DNA from: JAXMAF01 sp046350555
GTDB lineage: Bacteria > Planctomycetota > Phycisphaerae > Phycisphaerales > SM1A02
Reading direction: 5' to 3'
DNA: 64,000 bases
Assembly (NCBI GenBank): GCA_046350555.1
Contig: JAXMAF010000013.1
Span: forward strand, 106,545 to 170,544
Shown here: positions 1-8,171 of the stretch, piece after piece
Layout of the letters: every line of letters starts with the position of its first letter
How positions within the stretch are numbered: position 1 is the first letter of the stretch
Made by a program: the position numbers and the translations under genes
Notes under the pieces: model-generated
Database searches by the model: none
The model's input: the letters and a program-made list of their open reading frames with translations, nothing else
Told to the model about the DNA's origin: nothing

Positions 1-711
1 GAAGGCTGGAACACCACAAGCTGCACCGACATCAACGATGCAGGTCTGATCTGCGGAAACGTCTCGCAGACTCAGGTCGCTGACCCATTCACCGAGGATG
101 TTCGCGCGTTTGTGCTCGTGGGGGCAAGCGCGGTTGTTATCGAGCCGCCGCCTCCCTTCACCAAGTCTGAAGCTCGCAAGGTGAACGCCAGCGGCACTAT
201 TGCTGGCAACGTGCGCACCGAGCCGACGCCCGACATACCGTGGTCGGAGACGGCGGGCTTTACCTATTCCCTAGGCGAGGGCAGGCTGAACATCATTGAG
301 CCACCGGTCGGCCATGCTCGATGGTGGATTGTCGACCTGAACAACTCGGGTGTAGCCATTGGAACAACAAACCTGACGACAACGTCTTGGATCGGACCCC
401 CGTGCGCGGCAGCAGATGGCGTGTGCGTGGACTTGTCGGCGACTTTTCCGGTGCCCTTCAACACGAAGGCGAGAGACGGGCTCGCCATCACGAGCGACGG
501 CACGCTGCTCACGGACTGCAGTACCAAGTGCACGCTTCGAGCAAAGCCGGTCGTTCACGCGGCTGACTTGGATTGCGATGGCCTCGTCGGAGCCGCAGAT
601 CTTGCTCTGCTCATTTCGATGTGGGGTTCGGGTGACTCAGCAGATCTTGATGGCGATGGCGTGGTTGCCGGGGGAGATCTAGGACTGCTGCTCCAGGCGT
701 GGTCCAGCTAG
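1..711 (+). CDS. HAF-repeat-like secreted protein with C-terminal dockerin, 5'-truncated by window edge
   Basis: The reading frame is open to base 1, so the gene starts outside the window. The visible part carries segments like the HAF extracellular repeat (T-D-I-N-D-A-G near the start, then R-A-F-V-L, later V-N-A-S-G-T-I-A-G and L-N-N-S-G-V-A-I-G). The last 45 or so residues form two dockerin-like calcium-binding repeats (D-L-D-C-D-G-L-V-G-A-A-D-L and D-L-D-G-D-G-V-V-A-G-G-D-L) ending in a W-S-S tail. Such proteins are exported and thought to be held at the cell surface. Substrate and function cannot be read from the sequence. Confidence 0.75.
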   Translation, partial: EGWNTTSCTDINDAGLICGNVSQTQVADPFTEDVRAFVLVGASAVVIEPPPPFTKSEARKVNASGTIAGNVRTEPTPDIPWSETAGFTYSLGEGRLNIIEPPVGHARWWIVDLNNSGVAIGTTNLTTTSWIGPPCAAADGVCVDLSATFPVPFNTKARDGLAITSDGTLLTDCSTKCTLRAKPVVHAADLDCDGLVGAADLALLISMWGSGDSADLDGDGVVAGGDLGLLLQAWSS

Positions 712-874
712 TCCGCCGTCGTTTTGCCTGTCGAATCATTAATAGGTGCATGTCGCCACTCGGCGACAGCGCTGTCTGTGTCCTTTTCCTTGTCCCTCTG
801 GAGTATGCACAGGCTCATCTTGGCCATGCATTCATGACTCATCTGGGCCACGGCACGGGGCCCATCTAGAGGGC
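712..874. other. Intergenic stretch with single REP-like words
   Basis: No gene is apparent. From about 815 it holds two degenerate copies of the word CATCTTGGCCATGCAT with an ATGA tail, immediately before the full-length repeat A copy that starts at 875. Confidence 0.5.
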
Positions 875-1136
875 CCATCTTGGCCACGCATCCATGAGCA
901 GTCAGTTGTCACGCCATAGGACGAAGGTGGATCGAAATCGGCGCCAGTGACGCCCGATGGTCGGCATCCCGCTGCTTCGCCGGTCCTCTCTTCTGGAACA
1001 AACCAAACAGCGGCTGTCGGCGATGGGTCCACGGTCGGCCGGCGGACGGGGTGCGGGGATGCGTGGCCAGAGTGGTCGCGTGGTCAGAGTGGTCGGGGTG
1101 CGTGGCCAGCGTGGTCCCTCGTGGCCAGCGTGATCC
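875..1136 (+). repeat. Repeat family A, copy 1 (about 260 bp, divergent)
   Basis: Begins with CCATCTTGGCCACGCATCC and ends with inverted versions of the same word (GTGGCCAGCGTGATC). The interior matches the other five copies (blocks such as GTTGTCA near the start, CTTCGCCGGTCCT, TCGACGGTCGG-like), but a section of about 90 bp in the middle is missing. No coding potential is convincing on either strand. Confidence 0.7.
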
Positions 1137-1151
1137 TCTTCAAGCGTCTCT

Positions 1152-1279
1152 TTACGTGCCTGCATCACCGAAGGGCATCAGCCGCCAAGGTGCAGGTTGA
1201 GGAGGCCGGTTGCGGCCGCTTTGGCCGTCCGGGCCGAATCGATGTTCTTCGCGACATGCCGCTGCACCAGCGAGCCGGT
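1152..1279 (-). repeat. Duplicate of the 3' end of the TetR-family gene
   Basis: This stretch is almost base-for-base identical to 4835-4955, the last 35 or so codons of the TetR-family gene, from the word GCATCAGCCGCCAAGGTGC through GACATGCCGCTGCACCAG. Here it sits inside the 3' end of the S41 peptidase gene in a different reading frame. It stops at the edge of repeat B, which suggests that the duplication and repeat B arrived together or that one end of repeat B marks the breakpoint. Confidence 0.8.
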
Positions 1280-3002
1280 GATACGCGTCCCAGTTGATTC
1301 TCGCGCCCCACCCAAGCCCAATTCCGCCGTGAGATACCGCCGTGGGCACGGGGTCCAGCGCATGGAGGTCGACTGGAATCCGTATGAGAAGGATCGGGGT
1401 CGTCTCCTTGGGGCACAGTTCAATCAGCCGCTTGACAGCCTCCAGCTCCGCATCGACTCCGCCGACGACGTCCTCGATTGTCGGGGTGACGAGAAGATCG
1501 GGCGCGATGCCCGCATCGTCGCGCGGCGCCGACCCCAACTTGGGATAGACGCCGATGATGGGAAGATCCACTTCGATGCCGCTCCTGGGCAGCCGCAGGA
1601 AGAAGAACGCTCCGCCGTTGATGCCTCGCTGGTTGCCGCCGGTGGGTTGTCCAATCAGCGTGGCGAGCTTGAGCCGCTTGGCCATCTCGGCAAACTCGAA
1701 CGTGGCCGAGCTGTTGGTTGCGTCGATCAACACGAACACGCGTCCCAAGTACCGCTTGCCTGCCGGAGCGATCATCGCTTCGGCCTCGTTCTCGGCTCGC
1801 GGGCCGTCCTTCGTTTCGCCGTCGCGCAGCCTGTAGAAGCCGGCGGTCGTACCGGCCGGGAGGCCCGTGTTACGATCGGCCAGATCCAGCGGGCCGATTG
1901 CGTCGCTGCCCCAGTCCTTGAACGAACTGTCCCAGGTGTCGAGCACCGCGTCGAGATCCGGCGGCGTCTTGACATACCGCACGAACCGTTCGTTGGGCGA
2001 CCGGGGCAGCGGCGTGTCGATCAAGCGAGCCACGATGACCTCGCCAACGCCCGAACCTCCCTCGTTGCCGCGCAGGTCGATCAACAGGTTCGGCACACCC
2101 TTGGCGATCAGGTCGTCGAACGTGTCGTTGATGAACCGGGTCCAGTCCCACGTGGTCTTGTATGCAACCCAACTCGACATGCGCAGATAGGCCGTCCCGT
2201 CTTCGAGGAAGGAGAGCTTCCACAACGGGCCCTCTCCTGTGTCGTTGGCGGTGTGCACTGCTTCATGTGCCGCCAGCCGGGCTTCGTATGTCATGGGTTC
2301 GACCGTGACCTTCGACTCCGGACCACCCATGCCGGGACGAACGCGCAGCTCGAACGGCGTGCTCGCCCGCGGGAAGAGGAGCGGATAGTAGATGTCGAAC
2401 GTCTCGAATCGATCGGTGCCGGTCACCTCAAGCAGGCGCATGCGCTTGGCATCGTTCGAGCCGTCGGCGCGTGCGATGGTCATCAAGGTGTCGAGTATGG
2501 TCCGCGCCGGCGCGCCGTCGATCGACAGGACCTCCGTGCCGGGCGCCAGGGCGCCGCGGCCCGAAAGGTCGCGTGTCACGATCATCCGTCCATCGATCCA
2601 ACGAAAGTAGAACGGCAGCTTGTCCGCCCGCGTGAACACCTCGGCCACCACCGCGTCGGACTGGTTGTAGGGATTGGGCTGGGTGTGACCGCACTTGATT
2701 GCGGCGGTGAACCGCGAGATCGCCAGGAACGCCTCCCGCACCGTGAGGTCGCGGTCGAACGCGGCGCCCAACATCATGAAGTTGGCCTCCATCCGCTCCC
2801 TCGTGTTGTATCGAAAGAGCCCTGGATGGAGCTCGTTGAACGCGCGCCGGAGCAGGACCAGGTCGGCTTGGAGGTCGGCGGCGGCGATCTTCGTCGATCC
2901 TCTGTCGGTGGTCGGAGCCACGGGCAGCCGCGGGAGCGCCAGGGCGCCGGTCGAGACGACCATCGCCGCCATCGCCAGAAGCGCCCGGTTGTAGCGTTGC
3001 AC
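1152..3002 (-). CDS. S41-family (tail-specific protease-like) peptidase with chimeric C-terminus
   Basis: 616-aa exported serine peptidase of the S41 type. The start chosen is the GTG at 3002-3000, preceded by GGGAG at SD spacing and followed by a signal peptide (residues 1-24, ending A-L-A-L-P). The S41 core includes I-D-L-R-G-N-E-G-G-S (about 308-317), and the nucleophile Ser is expected in T-N-S-S-A-T-F-E-F-A-E (about Ser432). S41 enzymes cleave C-termini of exported proteins. The last 75 residues or so (from I-P-V-D-L-H-A-L-D) are not peptidase. They are encoded by repeat B (1280-1388) plus a duplicated piece of the 3' end of the tetR gene at 4.85 kb, read in another frame. The natural C-terminus was probably replaced by this insertion. 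Confidence 0.85.
   Translation of the reverse strand: MQRYNRALLAMAAMVVSTGALALPRLPVAPTTDRGSTKIAAADLQADLVLLRRAFNELHPGLFRYNTRERMEANFMMLGAAFDRDLTVREAFLAISRFTAAIKCGHTQPNPYNQSDAVVAEVFTRADKLPFYFRWIDGRMIVTRDLSGRGALAPGTEVLSIDGAPARTILDTLMTIARADGSNDAKRMRLLEVTGTDRFETFDIYYPLLFPRASTPFELRVRPGMGGPESKVTVEPMTYEARLAAHEAVHTANDTGEGPLWKLSFLEDGTAYLRMSSWVAYKTTWDWTRFINDTFDDLIAKGVPNLLIDLRGNEGGSGVGEVIVARLIDTPLPRSPNERFVRYVKTPPDLDAVLDTWDSSFKDWGSDAIGPLDLADRNTGLPAGTTAGFYRLRDGETKDGPRAENEAEAMIAPAGKRYLGRVFVLIDATNSSATFEFAEMAKRLKLATLIGQPTGGNQRGINGGAFFFLRLPRSGIEVDLPIIGVYPKLGSAPRDDAGIAPDLLVTPTIEDVVGGVDAELEAVKRLIELCPKETTPILLIRIPVDLHALDPVPTAVSHGGIGLGWGARINWDAYHRLAGAAACREEHRFGPDGQSGRNRPPQPAPWRLMPFGDAGT
1280..1388 (+). repeat. Repeat family B, copy 1
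   Basis: Starts GATACGCGTCCCAGTTGA and continues through a C-rich CCACCCAA block, CCGCCGTGAGA, GGCATGGAGGTC-like and CTGGAATCCG blocks. The same order is seen at 16925-17038 and, shortened, at 49103-49167. Here it is read as part of the S41 peptidase C-terminus on the minus strand. Confidence 0.75.
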
Positions 3003-3346
3003 AGGAACTCCCGCTGTTGTGCGGACACGGACGCAGCACGGCCCGCAGCCGGTCGATTCCACGACACCTTCGGCGCCCCACATCGTCGTCCGACACGCTG
3101 TCGCGTCCTCGCTTCGCTCTGCGGCTCGCACCAGATTCGAGCGCGGACGAGCGGCCGGCGCTCCACGCCGCCGTCGATGTCGTGACCGATCGCACGTGCC
3201 ATCACTCGATCACCAGGCACTGGCACGCCGGTTGGCAGAGGCCCTCGGCCTTGTCGGTGCAGGCGGCAACCGGTTGGCCACAGGCCCTCCGGCCGGCAGC
3301 GGTCATCCAAGGCAGCGCCCAGAGTCAGACACAGGCACTACCCGGA

Positions 3347-3925
3347 ATGGCAGGCGCCGTGCTTCAGCGGTTCGACGAGCCGCTTCCCGAGGATGTGGAT
3401 CTGATTGGAACAAAGGCGATGTCGCGCGATGTCCGCGGCCAGTCGCGCCGGTGCCGCGCACTCGCCGAGGCCGACGAGCGAAGGTCGCTCGCCCGTCTCG
3501 CGGAGATCGATCTCGCCGACGCCGAGCAAGGATGGGCCGACTTCGCGCGTGCGACCAACGTCTCGACATATGCCGCTGCGGCGCACGCCTGCCGCGGGAC
3601 ACGGGTGACCAACGATGTCGCACGTGAACTGCTCTCGCCGTCCGAGTGCATCCTGCGCGTGACCGAGGAGCTTGAGAAGGCGGTCGATCCGAAGTCGGCT
3701 CCAGCCGGAATGTGGCGCGAGTCATACGGCTGGTGGTGTGTTTTCGGCGCAGAGGTCGCCTTGGCGTACGATCCACCGCAAGACGAGGTCGATCGAGCAG
3801 TCGGCATCTTCTCCACCAAGGGACTCGAGATTGCGGAAATCACCGGTAGTTGGGCGCTCCGAGAGCGGTTCCTGACGATCGAGTATCTCCGGCTCAGTCG
3901 GGCCGATGGGTTTCATACCTCGCAA
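3347..3925 (+). pseudogene. Unrecognised gene fragment
   Basis: A frame starting at ATG 3347 encodes about 190 residues of balanced composition (acidic, few low-complexity runs, for example E-E-L-E-K-A-V-D-P-K-S and G-I-F-S-T-K-G-L-E-I-A-E-I). It does not look like the antisense shadow of a neighbour. It then runs without a stop into sequence antisense to the dockerin gene at 4025-4747, so its natural 3' end appears to be lost. No family is recognised. It may be a decayed gene, or a gene broken by a frameshift near 3.93 kb. Confidence 0.3.
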
Positions 3926-4024
3926 GGGGATTCGGGATCGGAGATCAGGGTTGCGGTCCGTCAGTCGGACTGCGCAGGTGCAGCGCGAGGCGCGGACGCG
4001 ACTGGCGCCCGTCAGCGCAACGGC

Positions 4025-4747
4025 TCACCCCGTCCACGCCCCGAGCAGGATCCCCAAGTCCGCGCCATCGACGACACCATCGCAGTCGAGATCGCTCGGA
4101 ATGCCGGGGCCAGTCGCACCCCAGGCGGCGACCAGCAGGCCGAGGTCGGCGCCGTCGACCACGCCGTCGCCATTGATGTCGCCGACGAGCGCCACCCGCG
4201 TCGCGAGCCGCACCGTGTCGAAGCCGGTGTCGGCGACGGCCCCGAGGATCGATGTGAAGTTCACTCGTCCGATGGGAACGCTCGAGATCGCGCCGACGAA
4301 CCCGTGCGAGCCACTGGGAACGACGAACATCCCGATCGGATCGCCATCGATGTCGAAGATGTGGATCGCGGCCGGACCAAAGTCGTTCGATGCCGCGTCG
4401 AAGCCGAACGCGGTCGGTGGCGCGAGCGGAACGATGTCGATGTTCTCGTCGCCGTTGGCGACCAGCCAGTTTCCGCTGCCGAAGGGCGATCCGAAGGTCG
4501 CAACGTAGATGTTTGGAAACGGCGCTCCGGCGTGGCCGCTGAAAGCGACGTTGTTGACCGTCCACGTGCCCGCGAGCGGTTGGTTGACCGGCCAGGCCGG
4601 CTCGTCGAACGTCACCGCGATGACGTCATCGACGGTGGCGTCACGCCACGCATCGAGCGATGTATACCAGGTCACGTAGGCCGACGCGGACGTCGCGGAG
4701 GCGGCGGCAATCGACCCGACAACGGCGAGCTGGCGGAGGCGCGGCAT
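4025..4747 (-). CDS. Small secreted dockerin-tagged protein
   Basis: 240 aa. A clear signal peptide (M-P-R-L-R-Q-L-A-V-V-G-S then an Ala/Ser-rich stretch ending S-A-S-A) is followed by a domain of about 160 residues with beta-rich composition (T-F-D-E-P-A-W-P, G-N-W-L-V-A-N-G, F-G-F-D-A-A-S-N-D-F-G). This resembles the short lectin-like domains of secreted PEP/dockerin proteins. Two dockerin repeats close the protein (G-D-I-N-G-D-G-V-V-D-G-A-D-L and D-L-D-C-D-G-V-V-D-G-A-D-L, last residues W-T-G). It probably faces the cell surface. No enzymatic motif is visible. Confidence 0.85.
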   Translation of the reverse strand: MPRLRQLAVVGSIAAASATSASAYVTWYTSLDAWRDATVDDVIAVTFDEPAWPVNQPLAGTWTVNNVAFSGHAGAPFPNIYVATFGSPFGSGNWLVANGDENIDIVPLAPPTAFGFDAASNDFGPAAIHIFDIDGDPIGMFVVPSGSHGFVGAISSVPIGRVNFTSILGAVADTGFDTVRLATRVALVGDINGDGVVDGADLGLLVAAWGATGPGIPSDLDCDGVVDGADLGILLGAWTG

Positions 4748-4762
4748 TGCAAATCATACGGG

Positions 4763-4823
4763 CTCATCTTGGCCAGGGAGCATCTGGCTCATCTTGGCCA
4801 CGGGCTCAACTTGGCCACGCGTC
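4763..4823 (+). repeat. Three tandem REP-like words
   Basis: Three successive copies of GGCTCATCTTGGCCA or GGCTCAACTTGGCCACGC lie between the dockerin gene and the TetR-family gene. They are the same word that forms the ends of repeat A. Confidence 0.7.
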
Positions 4824-4852
4824 CTTTCGCGCGCCTGCATCACCGAAGCGCA

Positions 4853-5425
4853 TCAGCCGCCAAGGTGCAGGTTGAGGAGGCCGGTTGCGGCCGCCTTCGC
4901 CGTCCGGGCCGAGTCGATGTTCTTCGCGACATGCCGCTGCACCAGCGAGCCGGTGAGGAGGATCGAGAACTGCGCGGCGAGCGCCGGTGCGTCGGCCGCG
5001 CCGGCCTGCTGCGCAAGCTTCAAGATGAGGTCGGCAAGGTGCGCGCCGTGGGAAATCGCGGTCTGGTGAATCGGGTCGCTGTCGTCGGGGAACTCGGTCG
5101 CGGCGTTCATGAACATGCAGCCACGGAAGTCGGTTTCGCGGAACCACTCGTCGAAGGCGTCGAAGATGGCCAGGAGCTGGCCGCGCGGGTTGCCTGCGCC
5201 GGCCCGGCGGCGGATGTCGGTGGCGAGTTCATCCAGCTCCTGGGTGTTGCGGATCTTGAGGACCTCGATGATGAGGTGATCCTTGCTCTCGAAGTGGTTG
5301 TAGAAGGTGGTCTTGGTGGTGTTGACCTCGGCGATGATGCGATCGATGCCGACGGCGTTGAAGCCGTGGCGCGCGAACAGGTCGCCAGCGGTATTGAGGA
5401 TGCGGTCTCGGGCGGAGCTGTGCAT
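4853..5425 (-). CDS. TetR-family transcriptional regulator
   Basis: 190 aa. The N-terminal 50 or so residues have the TetR helix-turn-helix pattern (I-L-N-T-A-G-D-L-F-A-R-H-G-F-N-A then I-I-A-E-V-N-T-T-K-T-T-F-Y-N-H-F). The rest is a helical ligand-binding domain containing F-R-G-C-M-F-M-N-A and ending N-L-H-L-G-G. The start at 5425 places the HTH right after M-H-S-S-A-R-D-R; the frame is open far upstream but without plausible protein. It is divergent from the methyltransferase gene at 5684, with a direct/inverted repeat between them, so it probably represses that gene and itself. A copy of its last codons sits in the S41 gene at 1152-1279. Confidence 0.9.
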   Translation of the reverse strand: MHSSARDRILNTAGDLFARHGFNAVGIDRIIAEVNTTKTTFYNHFESKDHLIIEVLKIRNTQELDELATDIRRRAGAGNPRGQLLAIFDAFDEWFRETDFRGCMFMNAATEFPDDSDPIHQTAISHGAHLADLILKLAQQAGAADAPALAAQFSILLTGSLVQRHVAKNIDSARTAKAAATGLLNLHLGG

Positions 5426-5487
5426 GGCGGAGGGAGGTCGTGGACGTGTGGAAGTCGGTGAAGCGATCGCCTCCGCTTCGGCCGAAT

Positions 5488-5527
5488 GGTTGACCTTGAG
5501 TACACCCGGTGGTTGACCTGGAGTCAA
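5488..5527. promoter_or_regulatory. Candidate operator between tetR-type gene and mddA-like gene
   Basis: Two copies of GGTTGACCT(T/G)GAGT lie 23 bp apart. The second extends to a small palindrome, TTGAC-CTGGA-GTCAA. They fall in the 258-bp divergent intergenic region, which is where a TetR-type operator would be expected. This is inference from position and symmetry only. Confidence 0.4.
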
Positions 5528-5683
5528 TTGGCCAGGGGCGGCAACGGCAGTATGGTCGGCATCGATACCTGACCGTGCCGCGAGGCTCGGCACAACCGAG
5601 CGAATGTGCGGGAGGCTCCCGCCTTGGCGCGGCGCAGGTTGTCCATTGCCCACACGGGCTTGCACCTTGAAAGGAGATGCCCA

Positions 5684-6655
5684 ATGAAGGCATGTGCTTC
5701 GTCCTCCGTGAAGAGTCCTGGTTCTGCGCACCCACGCACTGTCGCGGTGGCCGCGGTCGTGCCGTCGGGACCGGAATCGCTGCAATCGGCGAGTGAGCGC
5801 CGGTTCGATCCGGAGTGGACCGTCGATTCTCGTTCCGCGCCGGGGGAACTGGCCGCCCGTGTGGGCGTGCTGCTGTACGGCGTGGTGTGCTACGCGGTGT
5901 TCTTGGCGACGTTCTTGTATGCCATCGGATGGTTGAGCGGGATCGGTGGGCTGACGCCGACCGCGCTCGATGCCGCACCGAAGCCGGGCGATGGGACTCG
6001 GCTGTTCGCGGTGGCGATCAACCTGCTGCTGCTGGGGCTGTTCGCCGTGCAGCACAGCGTGATGGCGCGGCCGTGGTTCAAGCGTGTGTGGACAAGGATC
6101 GTGCCTCCTGCGGCGGAGCGCAGCACCTATGTGCTCTTCTCGTGCGTGGCCCTGGTCGCGATGTTCTGGCTGTGGCGACCGATGGGAGGCGTGGTGTGGG
6201 ACGTGCAGAACCCGGCGGCGCGCGGCGCGATCCACGCGGCATGCGCCTCGGGGTGGCTGCTGGTGCTGGCGGCCACGTTCCTCCTCAACCACTTCGATCT
6301 CTTCGGCCTGCGGCAGGTGTGGCTGCGCTTCCTGGGGAGGGAGTACACGGCGCTTCCGTTCAGGGCGCCGGTGCTGTATCGCGTGGTGCGGCACCCGCTC
6401 TACGTCGGGTGGCTGGTCGCGTTCTGGGCGGCGCCGACCATGACAGCGGCGCACCTTCTGTTCGCTGTGGTGACGACGGTGTACATCCTGATGGCGATCC
6501 AGTGGGAGGAACGGGACCTGGTGGCGACGCTTCCGGAGTACGCGCAGTATCGGCGGCGCGTTGGAATGCTGCTGCCGCGGTGGAGCCGGTCGGGCAGTTG
6601 CAGGCGAAACGCCAACCCAAGGCAAGGAGGCCGGCGATGCGCGGTGGAGCGTTGA
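5684..6655 (+). CDS. mddA: MddA-like methanethiol S-methyltransferase (NnrU/isoprenylcysteine methyltransferase fold)
   Basis: 323 aa integral membrane protein starting at ATG 5684 with AAAGGAG eight bases upstream. Several hydrophobic segments (A-R-V-G-V-L-L-Y-G-V-V-C-Y-A-V-F, A-I-N-L-L-L-L-G-L-F-A, S-G-W-L-L-V-L-A-A-T-F-L) precede the C-terminal signature shared by MddA and related membrane methyltransferases: R-H-P-L-Y-V-G-W, then F-W-A-A-P-T-M-T and W-E-E-R-D-L-V, with Y-R-R-R-V. MddA methylates methanethiol to dimethyl sulfide using S-adenosylmethionine. The substrate here is inferred from family resemblance. The 3' end overlaps the small protein at 6637, and the divergent TetR regulator is the likely controller. 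Confidence 0.8.
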   Translation: MKACASSSVKSPGSAHPRTVAVAAVVPSGPESLQSASERRFDPEWTVDSRSAPGELAARVGVLLYGVVCYAVFLATFLYAIGWLSGIGGLTPTALDAAPKPGDGTRLFAVAINLLLLGLFAVQHSVMARPWFKRVWTRIVPPAAERSTYVLFSCVALVAMFWLWRPMGGVVWDVQNPAARGAIHAACASGWLLVLAATFLLNHFDLFGLRQVWLRFLGREYTALPFRAPVLYRVVRHPLYVGWLVAFWAAPTMTAAHLLFAVVTTVYILMAIQWEERDLVATLPEYAQYRRRVGMLLPRWSRSGSCRRNANPRQGGRRCAVER

Positions 6656-6750
6656 AGAGGGTGGGGACGGTCGCGTTCGCGTTCTTCCTGATCAAGGGGA
6701 TCGCGTGGTTGGTCGTGGGCGCCGTGGCTCTGGTGGGGTGGGCGGGGTGA
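6637..6750 (+). CDS. 37-aa membrane microprotein coupled to mddA
   Basis: Short gene starting with ATG 6637, preceded at ideal spacing by a perfect AAGGAGG, and overlapping the last 19 bases of the methyltransferase gene. It encodes a basic N-terminus (M-R-G-G-A-L-K-R) and one hydrophobic helix (V-A-F-A-F-F-L-I-K-G-I-A-W-L-V-V-G-A) ending G-W-A-G. Overlap and strong SD suggest translational coupling, so it may be a subunit or stabiliser of the membrane methyltransferase. No named family is recognised. Confidence 0.6.
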   Translation: MRGGALKRVGTVAFAFFLIKGIAWLVVGAVALVGWAG

Positions 6751-7039
6751 TACATGCCGCTCTTCCTTCACCGATTGGGGTAGAGCGGCTCGTGGGTCAC
6801 TTCAGAGATCAGAGAGCAGAGATCAGACGTGGGATGCGCGACGGCGCGATGTTGTGGTGGGAGGCGATGTGCGGATCATGCGCGGACGCGTGGACGACGT
6901 GGGATCCTTGGGCGATTTTGCGGCATGGCCGGCGATGCACTGCACTGAACTGCACTGCAAACGCAGCGAGGGGACGAAGGACGGAGGCACGTCGGCGCGC
7001 GCCGCGCCCGTGCCGGCTCGCATTCGCCTGCGGGGAGAA

Positions 7040-7137
7040 CCACCTTGGACGGGAGAACCACCTTAGACACGAACCACCTTGGACACGCATCTCCGAAACC
7101 ACCTTGGACACGCATCTCCGAAACCACCCCGAAACCA
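7040..7137 (+). repeat. Short direct-repeat array, ACCACCTTGGACACGCATC type
   Basis: Four or five units of ACCACCTTGGACACG(CATCTCCGAA), 18-30 bp apart and progressively degenerate, abut the 3' end of the group II intron remnant. The region before it (6751-7040) holds no supported gene on either strand. Confidence 0.7.
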
Positions 7138-7140
7138 CCT

Positions 7141-7822
7141 GTCGAGTAGGGACGGCCCCCGCTCGCGCGGCGACCGTCCCCCTCGTCAAACCGGACGTGC
7201 GGGTTTCCCGCATCCGGCTTGCCCGACGACTTCCTCACTCGGCTGTCGGCGGCTCGGTGAACAATGCCGTGACGCTCGATTCGCGGTCGAGCCGGTATTG
7301 GGCATCTCCTCGTCTTCGCCTTGCGAGAGAGCTTCGGTCTCTGCGGGGAGGTCTCAGTCCGTAGAGGCGGGTTGACCCCGCAAGCGGTACCTCCTCGCGT
7401 CTGACTTCGCATGTCGTCGGCAGGGCTCCTTCGCTCCACGGTGGTTGGCCGCTTCGTCGCTACTCATGATCAAACTGGGAGCCCCTCCGACTCCCGGCCG
7501 GTCCCGCCCCGCGTTATGCATTCCGCGCGACGGTTCGGGTCACGATCCCGACCGGCCGGGTCTCTCAGGTTCCCATGACGTCTTTCGCGACGTGCCGTCC
7601 GCCAAGACCATGATTCAACTGGAGGGAGCCGGTCCGCTGCGGTGCCGACTGCTCGCGGACCGTGTTGGCTTCACCATGTCCAGCAGGCTGGCCGCTCCCA
7701 TGTGCGTCACGGAGCCGATCGGTTCGCTTTCGCCACGGCTCGCCGCTTCGCCTTCCGAGGCTTCGACGCCGGCATCGCTGCCGTCGCCGCCCGGTCGGCT
7801 ACATGTGTCGTCGACTGTTCAC
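7141..7822 (-). mobile_element. ORF-less group II intron remnant
   Basis: On the minus strand the segment ends with a group II domain V hairpin (7188-7220: AGCCGGATGC arm, GAAA tetraloop, GCACGTCCGGTT arm) followed by a domain VI-like hairpin (GGGGACGG / CCGTCCC) and the 3' terminus CCTACTCGAC at 7141. Upstream lie stretches typical of domain I (GAGCCGTGGCGAAAGCGAAC, GGAACCTGAGAGACCC) and a 5' end near 7822 reading GTGAACAGTCG, which deviates from the usual GUGYG. At about 680 nt there is no room for, and no trace of, a reverse transcriptase/maturase. It could be mobilised only in trans, or not at all. Confidence 0.65.
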
Positions 7823-7865
7823 ATGGTCCGCTCCTTTCATCGGACGAGATGTCATGAGCGTTCCC

Positions 7866-7953
7866 TGACGCACTGGACACGCATCTTCGGACAACCACCG
7901 TGGACACGTAATCACCGTGGACACGAATCACCGTGAATCACCGTGGACACGCA
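7866..7953 (+). repeat. Short direct-repeat array, CACCGTGGACACGCATC type (left of RAYT)
   Basis: Four to five units of (AAT)CACCGTGGACACG(CATCTCTG) in forward orientation lie at the 3' side of the RAYT gene. The same unit is found in reverse orientation on the other side of the gene at 10053-10110. Confidence 0.75.
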
Positions 7954-8171
7954 TCTCTGCGGCGATGGCGCCGGTTCGCCCACCTGCCTCGTTTGTCCGG
8001 CAGCTTCATCCGGCAGCAGTGCCGACTGCGTCCTGGGAACCCGACATGGCCTCGGGAGTCGGTCCGCGCGGGGGTGGGGATCGGTCACGGCGCGCGGTGA
8101 CGCCCAATCCCCTCGGGATCGTCGCAGGTGGCTTCGGTGATGGACTCGTCGGCGCAGCGGCGCCGATGTCT

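Noticed and set aside
3017..5461. 814-residue plus-strand frame joining several loci
   Set aside because: Its parts run antisense to the S41, dockerin and TetR genes. Only the 3347-3925 part has independent coding character and is listed separately as a fragment.
7040..7137. Possible CRISPR array
   Set aside because: Units are 18-30 bp with spacers far shorter and more similar to each other than CRISPR spacers, and no cas gene is present; the same word occurs as a dispersed repeat.
7445..7936. 163-residue plus-strand frame inside the intron remnant
   Set aside because: It runs opposite to the intron RNA structures and shows no protein features; the structured RNA explains the sequence better.
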